Assembly: GCA_964588725.1 (NCBI GenBank)
Contig: CAZPQL010000001.1
Span: 1 to 64,000 of the forward strand
DNA from: UBA5972 sp964588725
GTDB lineage: Bacteria; Pseudomonadota; Alphaproteobacteria; Rhodobacterales; Rhodobacteraceae
Direction: 5' to 3'
DNA: 64,000 bases
The stretch's first letter is position 1. Every line of letters begins with the position of its first letter. The notes under the pieces were generated by a model. The model ran no database searches. It was not told where the DNA came from and saw only the letters and a list, made by a program, of their open reading frames with translations. The translations under genes and the position numbers were made by a program. This document shows, piece by piece, positions 1 through 8,650 of this stretch.

Positions 1-574
1 GACGCCAGTGCCAACCGCCGTTGATTTCGGTCACGTTCCGGGATTGCGCCGCCAGCTGTCGCGCGACGCCCGGGCGACGCCCAACAATGATCGCGCTGTC
101 CGCAGCGATCCAGACCGGCAAATCCACCACACTGTCACCCGCATAGTCAAAACCGGATTCGCCATAGATTCCCCGCAGGGCATCCGCCTTTTTTTGGCCC
201 GTCAAATTGACGCTGCCGTCGGACGCTATAACCGGCATGTCGATGCCGTGGTCTTTTGCAAGACGCGAAACCAGCGTGTAATCGGAACCCGAGGCCAAAA
301 CAACATCGCGCCCCTGCCGTTTGGCGCTTTCCAGCAGATCTTTGACCTGTGGGTTCACCGGCAACAAATCAGTTCGCAGGTCCACCAGGTTGGCCAGTTC
401 CTGCTTTAATTTTGCCGGACGCGCGAGGTTGAAAAGACAGGTTTTGAAGCACGTCCAGGGATTTTGCCCCAACGCCAGCCAAAAGGTTTCAAACAACAGA
501 TCCGTGCGCAACAGCGTACCGTCGACGTCAAGCACAAGCGGTTTATTGGCCGCTTTTTCCTGTAACATCACCAT
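1..574 (-). CDS. HAD-type phosphatase domain, probable N-terminus of a UbiA-family prenyltransferase (3' part outside window)
   Basis: The gene runs off the left edge, so only the first 191 residues are visible, starting at ATG 574. Residues about 14-20 read LDVDGTL, the HAD motif I with the nucleophile and acid/base aspartates. Around residue 97 there is a motif-II-like ASGSD, and near residue 144 a GDSVVD motif III. This is the haloacid dehalogenase phosphohydrolase fold. In Rhodobacterales such a domain is commonly the N-terminal half of a UbiA-type membrane prenyltransferase; that half would lie outside the window, so it is inferred only. The start codon directly abuts the stop codon of the upstream transglycosylase gene (TAA then ATG), which suggests co-transcription and possible translational coupling. 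The HAD assignment is firm, the fusion is a guess from family experience. Confidence 0.7.
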   Translation of the reverse strand, partial: MVMLQEKAANKPLVLDVDGTLLRTDLLFETFWLALGQNPWTCFKTCLFNLARPAKLKQELANLVDLRTDLLPVNPQVKDLLESAKRQGRDVVLASGSDYTLVSRLAKDHGIDMPVIASDGSVNLTGQKKADALRGIYGESGFDYAGDSVVDLPVWIAADSAIIVGRRPGVARQLAAQSRNVTEINGGWHWR

Positions 575-1387
575 TTATGGGGTTTCTTTCACGTCAAATA
601 CACATCCATCGCTGAATAATTCCGGTGGCGTCTTGCACAGCGTACGCGCCACCTGCCACGTGGCAATGACACGCGGAACATATGTGCGTACGCCCGCAGT
701 GGGCGGCACGCCCTGATATGCGGCGATTTGTTCTGCACCACTGTGATAGGCCGCCAGCGCCAAGATCGGATCGCGGTCATATTTATCCATGAGAGTCTGC
801 ATATAATTCACCGTTGCTGTCAAAATGGCAGAGTTGGACTCAGCGCCGGGGCTGGGCAAGGATTGAAATTGATTGGCCGACAGGTGCACCGCCTTGTCTG
901 CACCGTCGCCAGAGCGATTGGGCGCCTCACCTTCGGGTTCCACACTGATCAAAGCCAGAACAAACGCCGGCGAAAGGTCGCTCCCCAATGTGGCCAGAAG
1001 AATATCTTTGCCGTACCGCGCTGCAAGGCCATGTAAAACCTGAAGCGATGGGGTAAAATCATTGCTGACCTGCGACGCGGTACGAATGACTTCGACAGCT
1101 TTTGTAAATCTCCCGGGACCGGATTCTGTCATTCCGGGGGCTATTTTCGCCCAGAACCAGTTCTGCATGTTTGGGGGTGGTTGCGCTGTGGGCGCGTCTT
1201 GGTCAGGTGCGGGCGTAGTGTCGGGAAGTATCTGGATGGTGATGCGTTTACCGCCAGTATTGGCAGTTGGTTTTATACGCTTGAACGTAAAATCCACAAA
1301 AGGTTCGGCCGCACGAATTGGTTGCGCATTTGCCAACGCCAAAATCAACGTCCAACAAAGAACCTGATGATAACCAATGGGTGCCAA
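575..1387 (-). CDS. Exported lytic transglycosylase-like protein (SLT domain, degenerate)
   Basis: A 270-residue protein with an N-terminal signal peptide (about residues 1-27, ending near IRAAE), so periplasmic. The C-terminal half resembles the SLT/goose-lysozyme-like fold. The segment ALISVEP carries a candidate catalytic Glu at residue 150. The later block LALAAYHSGAEQIAAYQG and the RTYVPRV motif (about residues 209-240) match the AYNxG and TRxYVPKV signatures of the family. The usual GLMQLxP block after the catalytic Glu is not recognisable; the aligned stretch reads HLSANQFQSLP. The protein may therefore be a weak or altered peptidoglycan lyase. It lies beside the tad pilus cluster but points away from it, and its stop abuts the start of the HAD-domain gene. 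Confidence 0.65.
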   Translation of the reverse strand: MAPIGYHQVLCWTLILALANAQPIRAAEPFVDFTFKRIKPTANTGGKRITIQILPDTTPAPDQDAPTAQPPPNMQNWFWAKIAPGMTESGPGRFTKAVEVIRTASQVSNDFTPSLQVLHGLAARYGKDILLATLGSDLSPAFVLALISVEPEGEAPNRSGDGADKAVHLSANQFQSLPSPGAESNSAILTATVNYMQTLMDKYDRDPILALAAYHSGAEQIAAYQGVPPTAGVRTYVPRVIATWQVARTLCKTPPELFSDGCVFDVKETP

Positions 1388-1732
1388 GTGCTCGATTTAC
1401 CCCTATTATTCCAGCCTGTTTGCCAAACAATCGGCGGTAAAACCAGACATTATTGACAAAATAATATGTCGCAATCGACACAATTGCCCCGATCAGGTCA
1501 ATAAATCTGCCTTGATTGGCAGATTAAACTGTTGTTTTTATTCATTATTAAAAATTTGTTGGTAATTCGCGCACTTTTTTTGCTCACACGCAATGCGTGT
1601 CAAACTCATGCCCCATTCGCACTCCCTTATGAGGGCCATGAAGAGTTGACGAGTTAGCAAACAACGAGAATGCGACCTCACGAACAATCGGCTCTTTTGA
1701 CAACAACTGAAATCCTATGGAGGGACTAAAAA
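1388..1732. other. Intergenic region upstream of the major pilin
   Basis: This 345-base AT-rich stretch separates the divergent transglycosylase and pilin genes and must contain both promoters. I see no convincing sigma-70 pair. The best plus-strand candidate is TTGACG near 1647, but its -10 is poor. A perfect 6-bp inverted repeat (ACACGC, AAT, GCGTGT) lies at 1586-1600 and might be an operator or a hairpin. A good Shine-Dalgarno, GGAGGG, sits just before the pilin ATG. No ORF in it looks coding. Confidence 0.4.
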
Positions 1733-1918
1733 ATGAAACTGTTCACAAACTTTAAGAATGACGAATCCGGCGCAGTAACCGTTGACTGGGTCGTTTTGAC
1801 CGCAGCCATCGTTGGTCTGGGCATTGCCGTTCTGGCAGCCGTTTCTAACGGCGTTGAGAACCTGTCCGGCGACATCGACACACAGATGTCTGGCCAAGGC
1901 GTATCGACCACTTTCTAA
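1733..1918 (+). CDS. flp: Flp/Fap-type pilin (major subunit of the Tad pilus)
   Basis: A 61-residue protein, the usual size of a type IVb Flp pilin. A short hydrophilic leader (residues 1-12) ends in Gly 13. It is followed by AVTVDW and a single hydrophobic helix (about residues 15-38), then a short polar tail. This is the layout of a class IV prepilin cut after the Gly by the prepilin peptidase encoded at 12078. The canonical Flp motif is G followed by four residues and then Glu-Tyr; here the equivalent pair is Asp-Trp. A GGAGGG ribosome site about 7 bases before the ATG predicts strong translation. The gene is closed by its own hairpins and terminator at 1917-1973, as expected for an abundant subunit at the head of a pilus locus. 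Confidence 0.9.
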   Translation: MKLFTNFKNDESGAVTVDWVVLTAAIVGLGIAVLAAVSNGVENLSGDIDTQMSGQGVSTTF

Positions 1919-1973
1919 TAGCTTAACGCTATTGGGATAACGATAAGGACCACGCCTTCGGGCGTGGTCTTTT
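1917..1973 (+). terminator. Tandem hairpins and intrinsic terminator after the pilin gene
   Basis: The first hairpin is AATAGC (1917-1922), loop TTAAC, GCTATT (1928-1933), overlapping the pilin stop. The second is a perfect 9-bp stem, GACCACGCC (1948-1956) and GGCGTGGTC (1961-1969), with a stable TTCG tetraloop followed by TTTT. It should end or strongly attenuate transcription before the second pilin and cpaB, and protect the pilin mRNA 3' end. Confidence 0.85.
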
Positions 1974-2100
1974 CGCGTGTCGGGACGTGAATAAGGGAAT
2001 TCGGTTTTTCATAGTTTATCCATTCTTTTGCCACAGTCTTGATGTGTTCTGACAGCGCGAGGATGTATCGAAAAAGGATCTGAACGACCGGTGGATGACA

Positions 2101-2280
2101 ATGAGCAACGTTTTGCAGTATTATACACAGGACGACGACGGTGCCGTAACCGTCGATTGGATTCTGCTGACGGCGTTTGGCGTTGGTTTGGTTTTGTCTG
2201 TTTCTGCGCTTATTGGACCCGGCGTTCTGACGACTGCTGTCGAAATGAACGATCGCGTGTCAATCTCCACGTCTTTTTAG
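2101..2280 (+). CDS. Second Flp-type pilin-like protein
   Basis: About 59 residues from ATG 2101; an ATG two codons upstream at 2095 is also possible. The start at 2101 leaves a GGTGG-like ribosome site at a usable distance. The layout is the same as the first pilin: a short acidic leader ending in DDDG, the segment AVTVDW, one hydrophobic helix and a short polar tail. The AVTVDW core is identical in the two proteins, but the remainder is diverged, so this is probably a minor pilin or a specialised second subunit. It lies after the strong terminator of the first pilin gene, so its expression is expected to be lower or separately driven. Processing by the peptidase at 12078 is inferred. Confidence 0.8.
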   Translation: MSNVLQYYTQDDDGAVTVDWILLTAFGVGLVLSVSALIGPGVLTTAVEMNDRVSISTSF

Positions 2281-2360
2281 TTGGGTCGAAAAAAAATGTT
2301 GTATAAAGTACCGTCAAAATCAAACCTGAACAATCAGGCAGAGCAGCAGGGGTTTTCGCA

Positions 2361-3203
2361 ATGCGTATAGTATTCGCACTCATTCTTATCATTGGTATGG
2401 GGTTGGCCGGATTCGCTGTTTACATGGCGCAGGGGCGTTTCAACGAATACCAATCGGTGCTGGACAGTCAGGAAAAAGCGCTTGCCAACAATGTCAAACT
2501 TGTGCGGGTTTTCGTGTCGACTGGCCCTTTGCGTTACGGGCAGAAATTGTCCAAAGAAGACGTTCGCATCGCGGCCTGGCCGGAAAACGCAATCCCCGAA
2601 GGCGCGTTCACTGATCCGGCTGTACTATTTGACCAAGACGACAAAAAATTGCGCACTGTGCTGCGGGCGATGGAAAAAGACGAGGCGATTCTTGCCGTCA
2701 AGGTGACCGAACCCGGTCAGGACGCTGGTGTATCCTCGCGTCTTAGCTCGGGGATGCGCGCTTTCACGATCAGCGTCGATGTCGCTTCGGGCGTGTCAGG
2801 ATTTTTGCGACCGGGCGACAAGGTTGATGTCTATTGGTCGGGCCGGTCAGGTCGGCGCGACGTGACCAAGCTTATATTGGAAGGCATCAAATTGATCGCG
2901 ATTGATCAAATCGCCGATGAAGATCGAAACAGTCCCGTAGTTGCCCGAACCGTCACCGCCGAAGTGTCACCCGAAGTGGTCGGCGCACTGGCTCAGGCGC
3001 AGTCGACCGGTCGACTGCTGCTTTCGTTGCGTGGCGCCGAGGACGAGACCACCACGGGCAATTTTGAGATCGATCAAGACCAGCTGTTGGGCGTCAAGGA
3101 AGAAGTCGTCGAAGAACTGGTGCAAAAGCGGGTTTGCACGATAAAAACCCGCAAGGGCGCGACTGTGGTTGAAATTCCGGTGACCTGCCCCGAAGACCGT
3201 TGA
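2361..3203 (+). CDS. cpaB: Flp pilus assembly protein CpaB/RcpC
   Basis: A 280-residue protein with an N-terminal membrane anchor (about residues 4-22) and a periplasmic body. Residues about 45-110 form an SAF domain: the stretch around GQKLSKEDVRIAAWPENAIP is typical of CpaB/RcpC. The central region GVSGFLRPGDKVDVYW is a second hallmark of the family. CpaB proteins work with the CpaC secretin at the outer membrane and are needed for Tad pilus secretion. Start chosen at ATG 2361, with AGGGG about 8 bases upstream. It is the first machinery gene after the two pilins; a 434-base gap separates it from cpaC, which is unusual in an otherwise compact cluster. Confidence 0.9.
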   Translation: MRIVFALILIIGMGLAGFAVYMAQGRFNEYQSVLDSQEKALANNVKLVRVFVSTGPLRYGQKLSKEDVRIAAWPENAIPEGAFTDPAVLFDQDDKKLRTVLRAMEKDEAILAVKVTEPGQDAGVSSRLSSGMRAFTISVDVASGVSGFLRPGDKVDVYWSGRSGRRDVTKLILEGIKLIAIDQIADEDRNSPVVARTVTAEVSPEVVGALAQAQSTGRLLLSLRGAEDETTTGNFEIDQDQLLGVKEEVVEELVQKRVCTIKTRKGATVVEIPVTCPEDR

Positions 3204-3637
3204 ACGCGCGGCTTTCCGGTAATCGCACCTCGGAAACTCCGATCCGCACCACACTATAGCGTTTTACGTTCAATCCGGGGCGTACTGCGCGCGCAAACGG
3301 CGCACGGGTTCATGGGCGCTCGGATATTTCAGGCACGGCTGACGATGTCAGGTAAAACCCAATTGGCATCAGGGGCGTCGAAACCTGGTCAGACGCGTAA
3401 AATAAATGTGAAAGTGCGCAGGGTGATGCGGTATGGACGCCCCTCCCGACCACAATATCCTGTGTATTATCGACCGGACATCGCACTCTGGAAACTGTTG
3501 TGTTGCGGGTTATCCACATCAGGACCGACCACCAAGCAATTGAATCTTGCAAATAAAACCAATTTCGCGCATTCTGGAAACAATGGGCACAAAAGACCCG
3601 TGAAGTATCATATTCGTGATCAGAGAGGCAGGATCAC
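3204..3637. other. 434-base non-coding gap between cpaB and cpaC
   Basis: No credible gene is seen. It holds copy A of a 75-base dispersed repeat (3262-3336), whose other copy is before rpsD. It also contains a single perfect DnaA-box-like 9-mer TTATCCACA at 3510-3518, most likely by chance. The gap may carry a separate promoter for cpaC and the downstream genes, but I could not pick a convincing -35/-10 pair. Confidence 0.5.
3262..3336 (+). repeat. Dispersed intergenic repeat, family 1, copy A
   Basis: Aligns without gaps to 37256-37330, about 58 of 75 positions identical by my count. The most conserved blocks are CGTTCAATCC (3267-3276) and TCGGATATTTCAGGCA (3320-3335). Both copies are intergenic and lie upstream of a gene. 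Its function is unknown. Confidence 0.6.
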
Positions 3638-5074
3638 ATGAAATCGAGCAGCTTGGTAAAAGCGGGCCTGACAGGGCTTGCGTTGAGCACAGTGACATTC
3701 CTTCCGGTGCAAGCGCAGCAGGCACAAAATGTGTTGCGCGTGATGACCGGACAAACTTCCAGCAACATCAACGTGGCCATTAATCGTGCCATCGTTATGG
3801 AAAGCGAAACACCTTTTGCGGAACTTTCGGTGGCCAACCCGTCGATTGCCGATATTGCGACCCTTTCTGACAGTACTATATATATTCTGGGCAAGGCTCC
3901 GGGGCGCACAACGCTGACGTTACTTGGCCCCAATGGACGCCTGATCACCAATGTCGACGTCAACGTCACGCCCGATGTCGCGGAATTCAAGGAACGTCTG
4001 CGTGAAATTCTTCCGGGAGAAGAGATCGAAGTGCGCACCGCTAATGACGGCATTGTCCTAAGTGGCCGCGTATCGGGCAAACAGAAACTGGCCCGGGCAC
4101 TGGAACTGGGACAGCGCTATGCTCCGGGCCGCGTCACCAATCTTATGACGGTTGGCGGCACACAGCAGGTTATGCTGAAAGTACGCTTTGCGGAAATGCA
4201 GCGGTCGGTCACCAAAAACCTGACTTCAAGCCTTGGGCTCAGCGCAACGGGCGGCGCAATCACTGCCGACGGCGGTAACAATGTATTCACCAACGGCACA
4301 AACTTCACGCCGTTTGTGGACGGGCTGACGACAACATCCGGGGTTTCAGCGACCCAGAGGATCGGCGCGTACGGTATCGGATTTAGTGCGGGCGGCGTCC
4401 AAATGGCCCTGCTTTTGGAGGCGCTCGAAGCCAAAGGGCTGGTGCGCACACTTGCCGAGCCGAATTTGGTGGCCATTTCCGGGCAGGAAGCCAGTTTCTT
4501 GGCCGGTGGCGAATATCCCATTCCGGTTTTTCAGGATGGCAGCGTGTCGGTGACGTATAAACCCTTTGGGGTGTCCTTGTCGTTCACGCCTATTGTCGTG
4601 GACGAAGATCTTATCAACCTCAACATTCAGGCGTCGGTGAGTTCGATTGACACATCGGTAACGGTCACGCAGGCCGGTGGTGTTTCTGTCAACGCGTTTA
4701 AAACCCGCGACACGTCAACCACCGTGGAAATGCGCGACGGCCAAAGTTTTGCCATCGCGGGTCTGTTGCAGGACGATTTCACCGACGTTGCCAGTCAGGT
4801 GCCATGGATAAGTGACATACCGGTGATCGGTACGTTGTTCCGCAGCACCGAATTCGCGCGCCGACAAAGCGAACTGGTCATCATTGTCACGCCGCATTTG
4901 GTTACACCCACAACCGGCGAAAGCCTGACGCTCCCGACCGACAGGATCAGAATACCGACGGAATCCGAACTGTTTCTTCTGGGAAAAGTGGCTGGAAAAA
5001 CCGGTGAATCCGGTGTCGTCAGCGACGTGACCTCGCAAGATTACAACGGTTCCTATGGCTATGTGATGGAGTAA
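3638..5074 (+). CDS. cpaC: Type II/III-like secretin of the Tad pilus (CpaC/RcpA)
   Basis: A 478-residue protein with a signal peptide (residues 1 to about 29, ending VQAQ). Residues about 35-115 form a periplasmic pilus/secretin N-domain (SxxIxVxxNRAIVMES and IADIATLSDSTIYILG). A BON-like segment follows (about 120-165). The C-terminal secretin core is about residues 180-430, including VRTLAEPNLVAISGQEASFLAGGEYP and, near its end, LVIIVTPHLV. This is the outer-membrane channel through which the Flp pilus exits. Start ATG 3638. It is followed after 4 bases by the OmpA-type lipoprotein gene. Length and motif order are normal for CpaC. Confidence 0.93.
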   Translation: MKSSSLVKAGLTGLALSTVTFLPVQAQQAQNVLRVMTGQTSSNINVAINRAIVMESETPFAELSVANPSIADIATLSDSTIYILGKAPGRTTLTLLGPNGRLITNVDVNVTPDVAEFKERLREILPGEEIEVRTANDGIVLSGRVSGKQKLARALELGQRYAPGRVTNLMTVGGTQQVMLKVRFAEMQRSVTKNLTSSLGLSATGGAITADGGNNVFTNGTNFTPFVDGLTTTSGVSATQRIGAYGIGFSAGGVQMALLLEALEAKGLVRTLAEPNLVAISGQEASFLAGGEYPIPVFQDGSVSVTYKPFGVSLSFTPIVVDEDLINLNIQASVSSIDTSVTVTQAGGVSVNAFKTRDTSTTVEMRDGQSFAIAGLLQDDFTDVASQVPWISDIPVIGTLFRSTEFARRQSELVIIVTPHLVTPTTGESLTLPTDRIRIPTESELFLLGKVAGKTGESGVVSDVTSQDYNGSYGYVME

Positions 5075-5078
5075 AGCT

Positions 5079-5750
5079 ATGATTTTACAACGTTTTATCT
5101 TGATGTCTGCAGGGGCTGCTCTGGGCGTATTGACCGCCTGCGGGCCAATCAACAATACGCTGAACAAAGGCATCGTCACGTTGGACTGGGAAGCGGGCAA
5201 AGAAGTTGACGAAGGTAATTTTGGCAATCCGACTCTGAATAACACGCTGGTTCAGGTTGCCTACGCTGATCAGGACGGACTGATCCTTGATTTGTCGCGC
5301 AAGTTTGCCAAAGACGTGCCAACGCTGATCAATTTTGACTTCAATAAATCGCGTCTTGACGCCGACGCCCGCGCAATTTTGATGCGCCAGGCCGACTGGA
5401 TCAAGCAATTTCCCGATTTAACCTTCCGTGTGTACGGACACACGGATCTTGTTGGGTCAAAGCCATCCAATAAACGATTGGGGCTTAGACGCGCCAATGC
5501 AACGGTAAAATTTCTTATTTCTCAAGGTATTAGCGCAGACAGACTCGAGGCGGTCGCCTCGTTCGGCGAAACGCAGCCATTGATTGTGACCGAAAACCGC
5601 GAACGCCGCAACCGGCGCACCGTGACCGAAGTTATGGGTTTCACCCGCAATTTCGTCGGCTCTGGTCTCGACGGCAAATACGCGGCTTTGGTATACCAAA
5701 ATTATATCGAAGGCGGGTCTTCGTATTCGGGTACAACCACCCAACAATAA
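5079..5750 (+). CDS. OmpA-family outer-membrane lipoprotein of the tad locus
   Basis: A 223-residue protein with a lipoprotein signal; the lipobox LTAC places the lipidated Cys at residue 21. Residues about 85-190 form an OmpA/MotB-type peptidoglycan-binding domain: INFDFNKSRLDADARAIL, then RVYGHTDLVGS, then RRANATVKFLISQGI and ENRERRNRRT. The NRRT-type Arg and the GHTD Asp that contact meso-diaminopimelate are present. It sits where other tad clusters encode the CpaD lipoprotein, between secretin and CpaE. It may therefore anchor or pilot the secretin to the cell wall; that role is inferred from position. It is co-directional with cpaC with a 4-base gap, and 212 bases precede cpaE. Confidence 0.85.
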   Translation: MILQRFILMSAGAALGVLTACGPINNTLNKGIVTLDWEAGKEVDEGNFGNPTLNNTLVQVAYADQDGLILDLSRKFAKDVPTLINFDFNKSRLDADARAILMRQADWIKQFPDLTFRVYGHTDLVGSKPSNKRLGLRRANATVKFLISQGISADRLEAVASFGETQPLIVTENRERRNRRTVTEVMGFTRNFVGSGLDGKYAALVYQNYIEGGSSYSGTTTQQ

Positions 5751-5962
5751 TAGACTAAAATTGCCCCTAAATTGATGATTTTGGTCGCAAAAAAGACAAA
5801 CTCCCCAGCTATTCCAGCGTTGATTGACGCTTGCTACGACGTCTCCAAATCAGAGAAAAACCAGCAGGCCTAAATCACAACATTGGGCTCCTTCCCGATT
5901 GAACAGGTTCACGCGAACAATTGTTTGATTGGGAAAGAGCGTAACGTGGTGGAACATTTGGT

Positions 5963-7183
5963 ATGGGACTGTTGAGGTCGAAGGAGGAAATGATTGAAGC
6001 CTGCGCTATCGCGCGGGACATACAGTCTTTTGACCTTTTGATCGAGGACATGGAAACCCAGCTCGGCAACCGTTGGGGTGGTCTGGATTTCAAAGACGGG
6101 CTGGAATACCTCTCGACAGCCGAGGCAACTGCGCTTTCGTTCATTGCCGTAGCCGTCGACAAGCAAGACGAAGCCGATCTTACCGACGTGTCCAATTTGA
6201 TTGTGCACGCCAAAGCAAACAACGTCAAAGTCATTCTGATTGCCCACGATCTTTCGCCGGCCGCGCTGCACCAGCTGTTGCGTCTTGGTGCCGACGATTT
6301 TGCCCCCTACCCTTTGCCTGACGGTGCACTGCGCGAAGTCATATCACGCCTGAACCAACCACCGGCCCAGCCAACACTTATCCAACCCGTGACGCAGGGT
6401 GGCGAAAACCGCCACGGCGCCATTATCCCCGTGCACGGGCTGGCGGGCGGTGCCGGAGCCACCACCATCGCTGTCAATCTGGCATGGGAGTTGGCGCTCC
6501 TGGCCAAAGATACCGACGCACGCGTTTGCATTCTCGATCTCGATTTTCAGTTCGGTTCGGTCGCCTCATACCTCGACCTGCCGCGCCGCGAAGGAATTTT
6601 CGAACTTTTGTCAGACACCGAAGCGATGGACGCCGAATCTTTCTCGCAGTCGTTGACCAACTTTAACGACCTGATGCAGGTGTTCACCGCACCTGCTGAA
6701 GCCCTGCCACTGGAAATCATCGGTCCAGACGATATCGGGCGCATTCTTGCAAAAGCGACCGAGCAATTCGATTTCGTCATCATCGACATGCCGCAGACGT
6801 TGATCAGCTGGTCGGAAACGGTACTACAGCAGTCCAACGTCTATTTCGCCGTGATCGAAATGGATATGCGTTCGGCGCAAAACACTTTGCGATTCAACCG
6901 TGCGCTCAAGGCCGAGGATCTGCCGTTTGAAAAGGTGCGTTATTTTTTGAACCGCGCACCAAAATTTACCGACATCAGTGCAAAGGCCCGCATCAAACGC
7001 ATGGCCGAAAATCTGGATATCAACATCGAGGTTCAGTTTTCTGACGGCGGCAAACAGATACTCAACACCTGCGACCACGGTCTGCCGATTTCAGAAACCG
7101 CCGCCAAGAACCCTTTCCGCAAGGAAATCATGAAAATTGCCAGTTCGCTTTATGAACTGAACGCCAAAGCCAACTCAAAATAA
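5963..7183 (+). CDS. cpaE: Pilus assembly protein CpaE/TadZ (MinD/ParA-like ATPase)
   Basis: A 406-residue cytoplasmic protein. Residues about 20-130 look like a degenerate receiver domain (VKVILIAHDLSP, LGADDFAPYPLP). A ParA/MinD-type ATPase domain follows from about residue 150. The P-loop reads HGLAGGAGATT (158-168): the Lys residues of a normal deviant Walker A are missing, which is common in TadZ proteins. The later DLDFQFGSVASYLDLP and FVIIDMPQ motifs are present. TadZ proteins locate the Tad machine at a cell pole. Start ATG 5963 is kept; a later ATG at 5991 has AAGGAGG only about two bases upstream, which is too close. It is followed by cpaF after 15 bases. Confidence 0.9.
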   Translation: MGLLRSKEEMIEACAIARDIQSFDLLIEDMETQLGNRWGGLDFKDGLEYLSTAEATALSFIAVAVDKQDEADLTDVSNLIVHAKANNVKVILIAHDLSPAALHQLLRLGADDFAPYPLPDGALREVISRLNQPPAQPTLIQPVTQGGENRHGAIIPVHGLAGGAGATTIAVNLAWELALLAKDTDARVCILDLDFQFGSVASYLDLPRREGIFELLSDTEAMDAESFSQSLTNFNDLMQVFTAPAEALPLEIIGPDDIGRILAKATEQFDFVIIDMPQTLISWSETVLQQSNVYFAVIEMDMRSAQNTLRFNRALKAEDLPFEKVRYFLNRAPKFTDISAKARIKRMAENLDINIEVQFSDGGKQILNTCDHGLPISETAAKNPFRKEIMKIASSLYELNAKANSK

Positions 7184-7198
7184 ACAAAAGGAACCGCC

Positions 7199-8641
7199 AT
7201 GTTCAGCCGATACAAGAAAAAAGAAACCAAAGTCTCATCAGAAGCAAACGCCGAACCCGCAGCACGCGCCATCGAACAGCAGCCTGTCGAAAAACCAACA
7301 GTCGTTGCAACGCCCGCACCAAAAGCACGAACGGGAATCGCCGCTCTGTCCGACAAAGAGGTCAAGCGCCGCGACCGTCTGTCGGATATTCGTGTCGAGC
7401 TTCACAAGCGTTTGCTCGACACGCTCAATCTGGCGGCGCTGGATACCGCGTCGGACGCAGATCTGCGCACGGAAATCGCTGCGATTTGCGCGGACGGGCT
7501 TCAGGAAATGGGCGTCGTCCTGAACAAGGACGAGCGCGCCACATTGCATCAGGAATTGTTCGACGAGGTCACGGGCCTTGGTCCAATTGAGCCGTTGCTT
7601 CGCGACGAAACCGTAAACGACATTCTGATCAACGGACCTCAGCAAGTATTCGTTGAACGCGACGGTAAGCTTGAAGAAACGTCGGTGCAGTTCAAGAACG
7701 AAAAGCACCTGATGCGGGTGATCGACAAAATCGTTTCGGCTGTGGGTCGCCGGGTGGATGAAAGCAACCCGTATGTCGACGCGCGTCTGCAGGACGGTTC
7801 GCGCTTTAACGCCATGGTGCCGCCGATCGCCGTTGACGGCTCACTGGTGTCTATTCGTAAATTCAAAAAAGACAAACTGGGTATCGATGAGCTGTTGGCT
7901 TTCGGCGCGTTCTCGGAACAAATGGCGGCCTATATTCATGCTGCGGTATCGACGCGGCTGAACATCATCGTCTCTGGCGGTACCGGTTCAGGTAAAACAA
8001 CAACCCTGAATGCACTTTCTTCTTTGATCGACAATGCGGAACGTATTCTTACAATCGAAGACACCGCCGAATTGCAGCTTCAACAAACCCACGTCGGACG
8101 TATGGAAAGCCGACCGGCCAACGTCGAGGGCAAAGGCGAAGTGTCGCAAAGGGATTGCCTGAAAAATGCGCTGCGGATGCGCCCGGACCGCATAATCGTC
8201 GGGGAAACCCGCGGCGAAGAAGTGATCGACATGTTGCAGGCCATGAACACGGGCCACGACGGATCGATGACTACCATTCACGCAAACTCGGCACGCGACG
8301 GTGTTTCGCGCCTGGAAAATATGATTGCCATGGCCGGAATTGACATGCCGCTTAAAGCGGTGCGCAACCAGATTTCATCGGCTGTCAATCTGATCGTGCA
8401 GGCCAGCCGTCTGCAGGATGGGTCGCGTCGCATGGTGTCGATCACCGAAATAACAGGCATGGAGGGTGACATCATCACCATGCAGGAGATTTTCAAATAT
8501 CAACGTCACGGTTTGAAGCAAGATGGCACCATTATCGGTGAATTCATGCCCACGGGTTTGCGTTCGCATTATTCTGACCGCTTCAAACAATGGGGCTTGG
8601 ATTTGCCCGCCAGCATCTACGAACACACCCCCGCCAACTAG
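7199..8641 (+). CDS. cpaF: Tad pilus secretion ATPase CpaF/TadA
   Basis: A 480-residue secretion ATPase of the GspE/VirB11 superfamily, CpaF branch. An N-terminal low-complexity, charged stretch (1-55) precedes a helical domain. The ATPase core has Walker A SGGTGSGKTT (about 259-268), an Asp box around LTIEDTAELQL, Walker B MRPDRIIVGETRGEE, and a His box with TTIHANS. It powers pilin polymerisation at the inner membrane with TadB and TadC. Start ATG 7199, with AAAGGAACC upstream. It is followed by tadB after 9 bases. All catalytic motifs are intact. Confidence 0.95.
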   Translation: MFSRYKKKETKVSSEANAEPAARAIEQQPVEKPTVVATPAPKARTGIAALSDKEVKRRDRLSDIRVELHKRLLDTLNLAALDTASDADLRTEIAAICADGLQEMGVVLNKDERATLHQELFDEVTGLGPIEPLLRDETVNDILINGPQQVFVERDGKLEETSVQFKNEKHLMRVIDKIVSAVGRRVDESNPYVDARLQDGSRFNAMVPPIAVDGSLVSIRKFKKDKLGIDELLAFGAFSEQMAAYIHAAVSTRLNIIVSGGTGSGKTTTLNALSSLIDNAERILTIEDTAELQLQQTHVGRMESRPANVEGKGEVSQRDCLKNALRMRPDRIIVGETRGEEVIDMLQAMNTGHDGSMTTIHANSARDGVSRLENMIAMAGIDMPLKAVRNQISSAVNLIVQASRLQDGSRRMVSITEITGMEGDIITMQEIFKYQRHGLKQDGTIIGEFMPTGLRSHYSDRFKQWGLDLPASIYEHTPAN

Positions 8642-8650
8642 GAGATTATC

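Noticed and set aside
3510..3518. Perfect DnaA box TTATCCACA.
   Set aside because: A single box without clustering, AT-rich unwinding region or replication genes nearby. Not evidence for an origin.
3312..3641. A 109-codon plus-strand ORF ending in an ATGA overlap with cpaC.
   Set aside because: It has no ribosome site, no recognisable domain, and its 5' part lies in the dispersed repeat. The overlap is probably chance.
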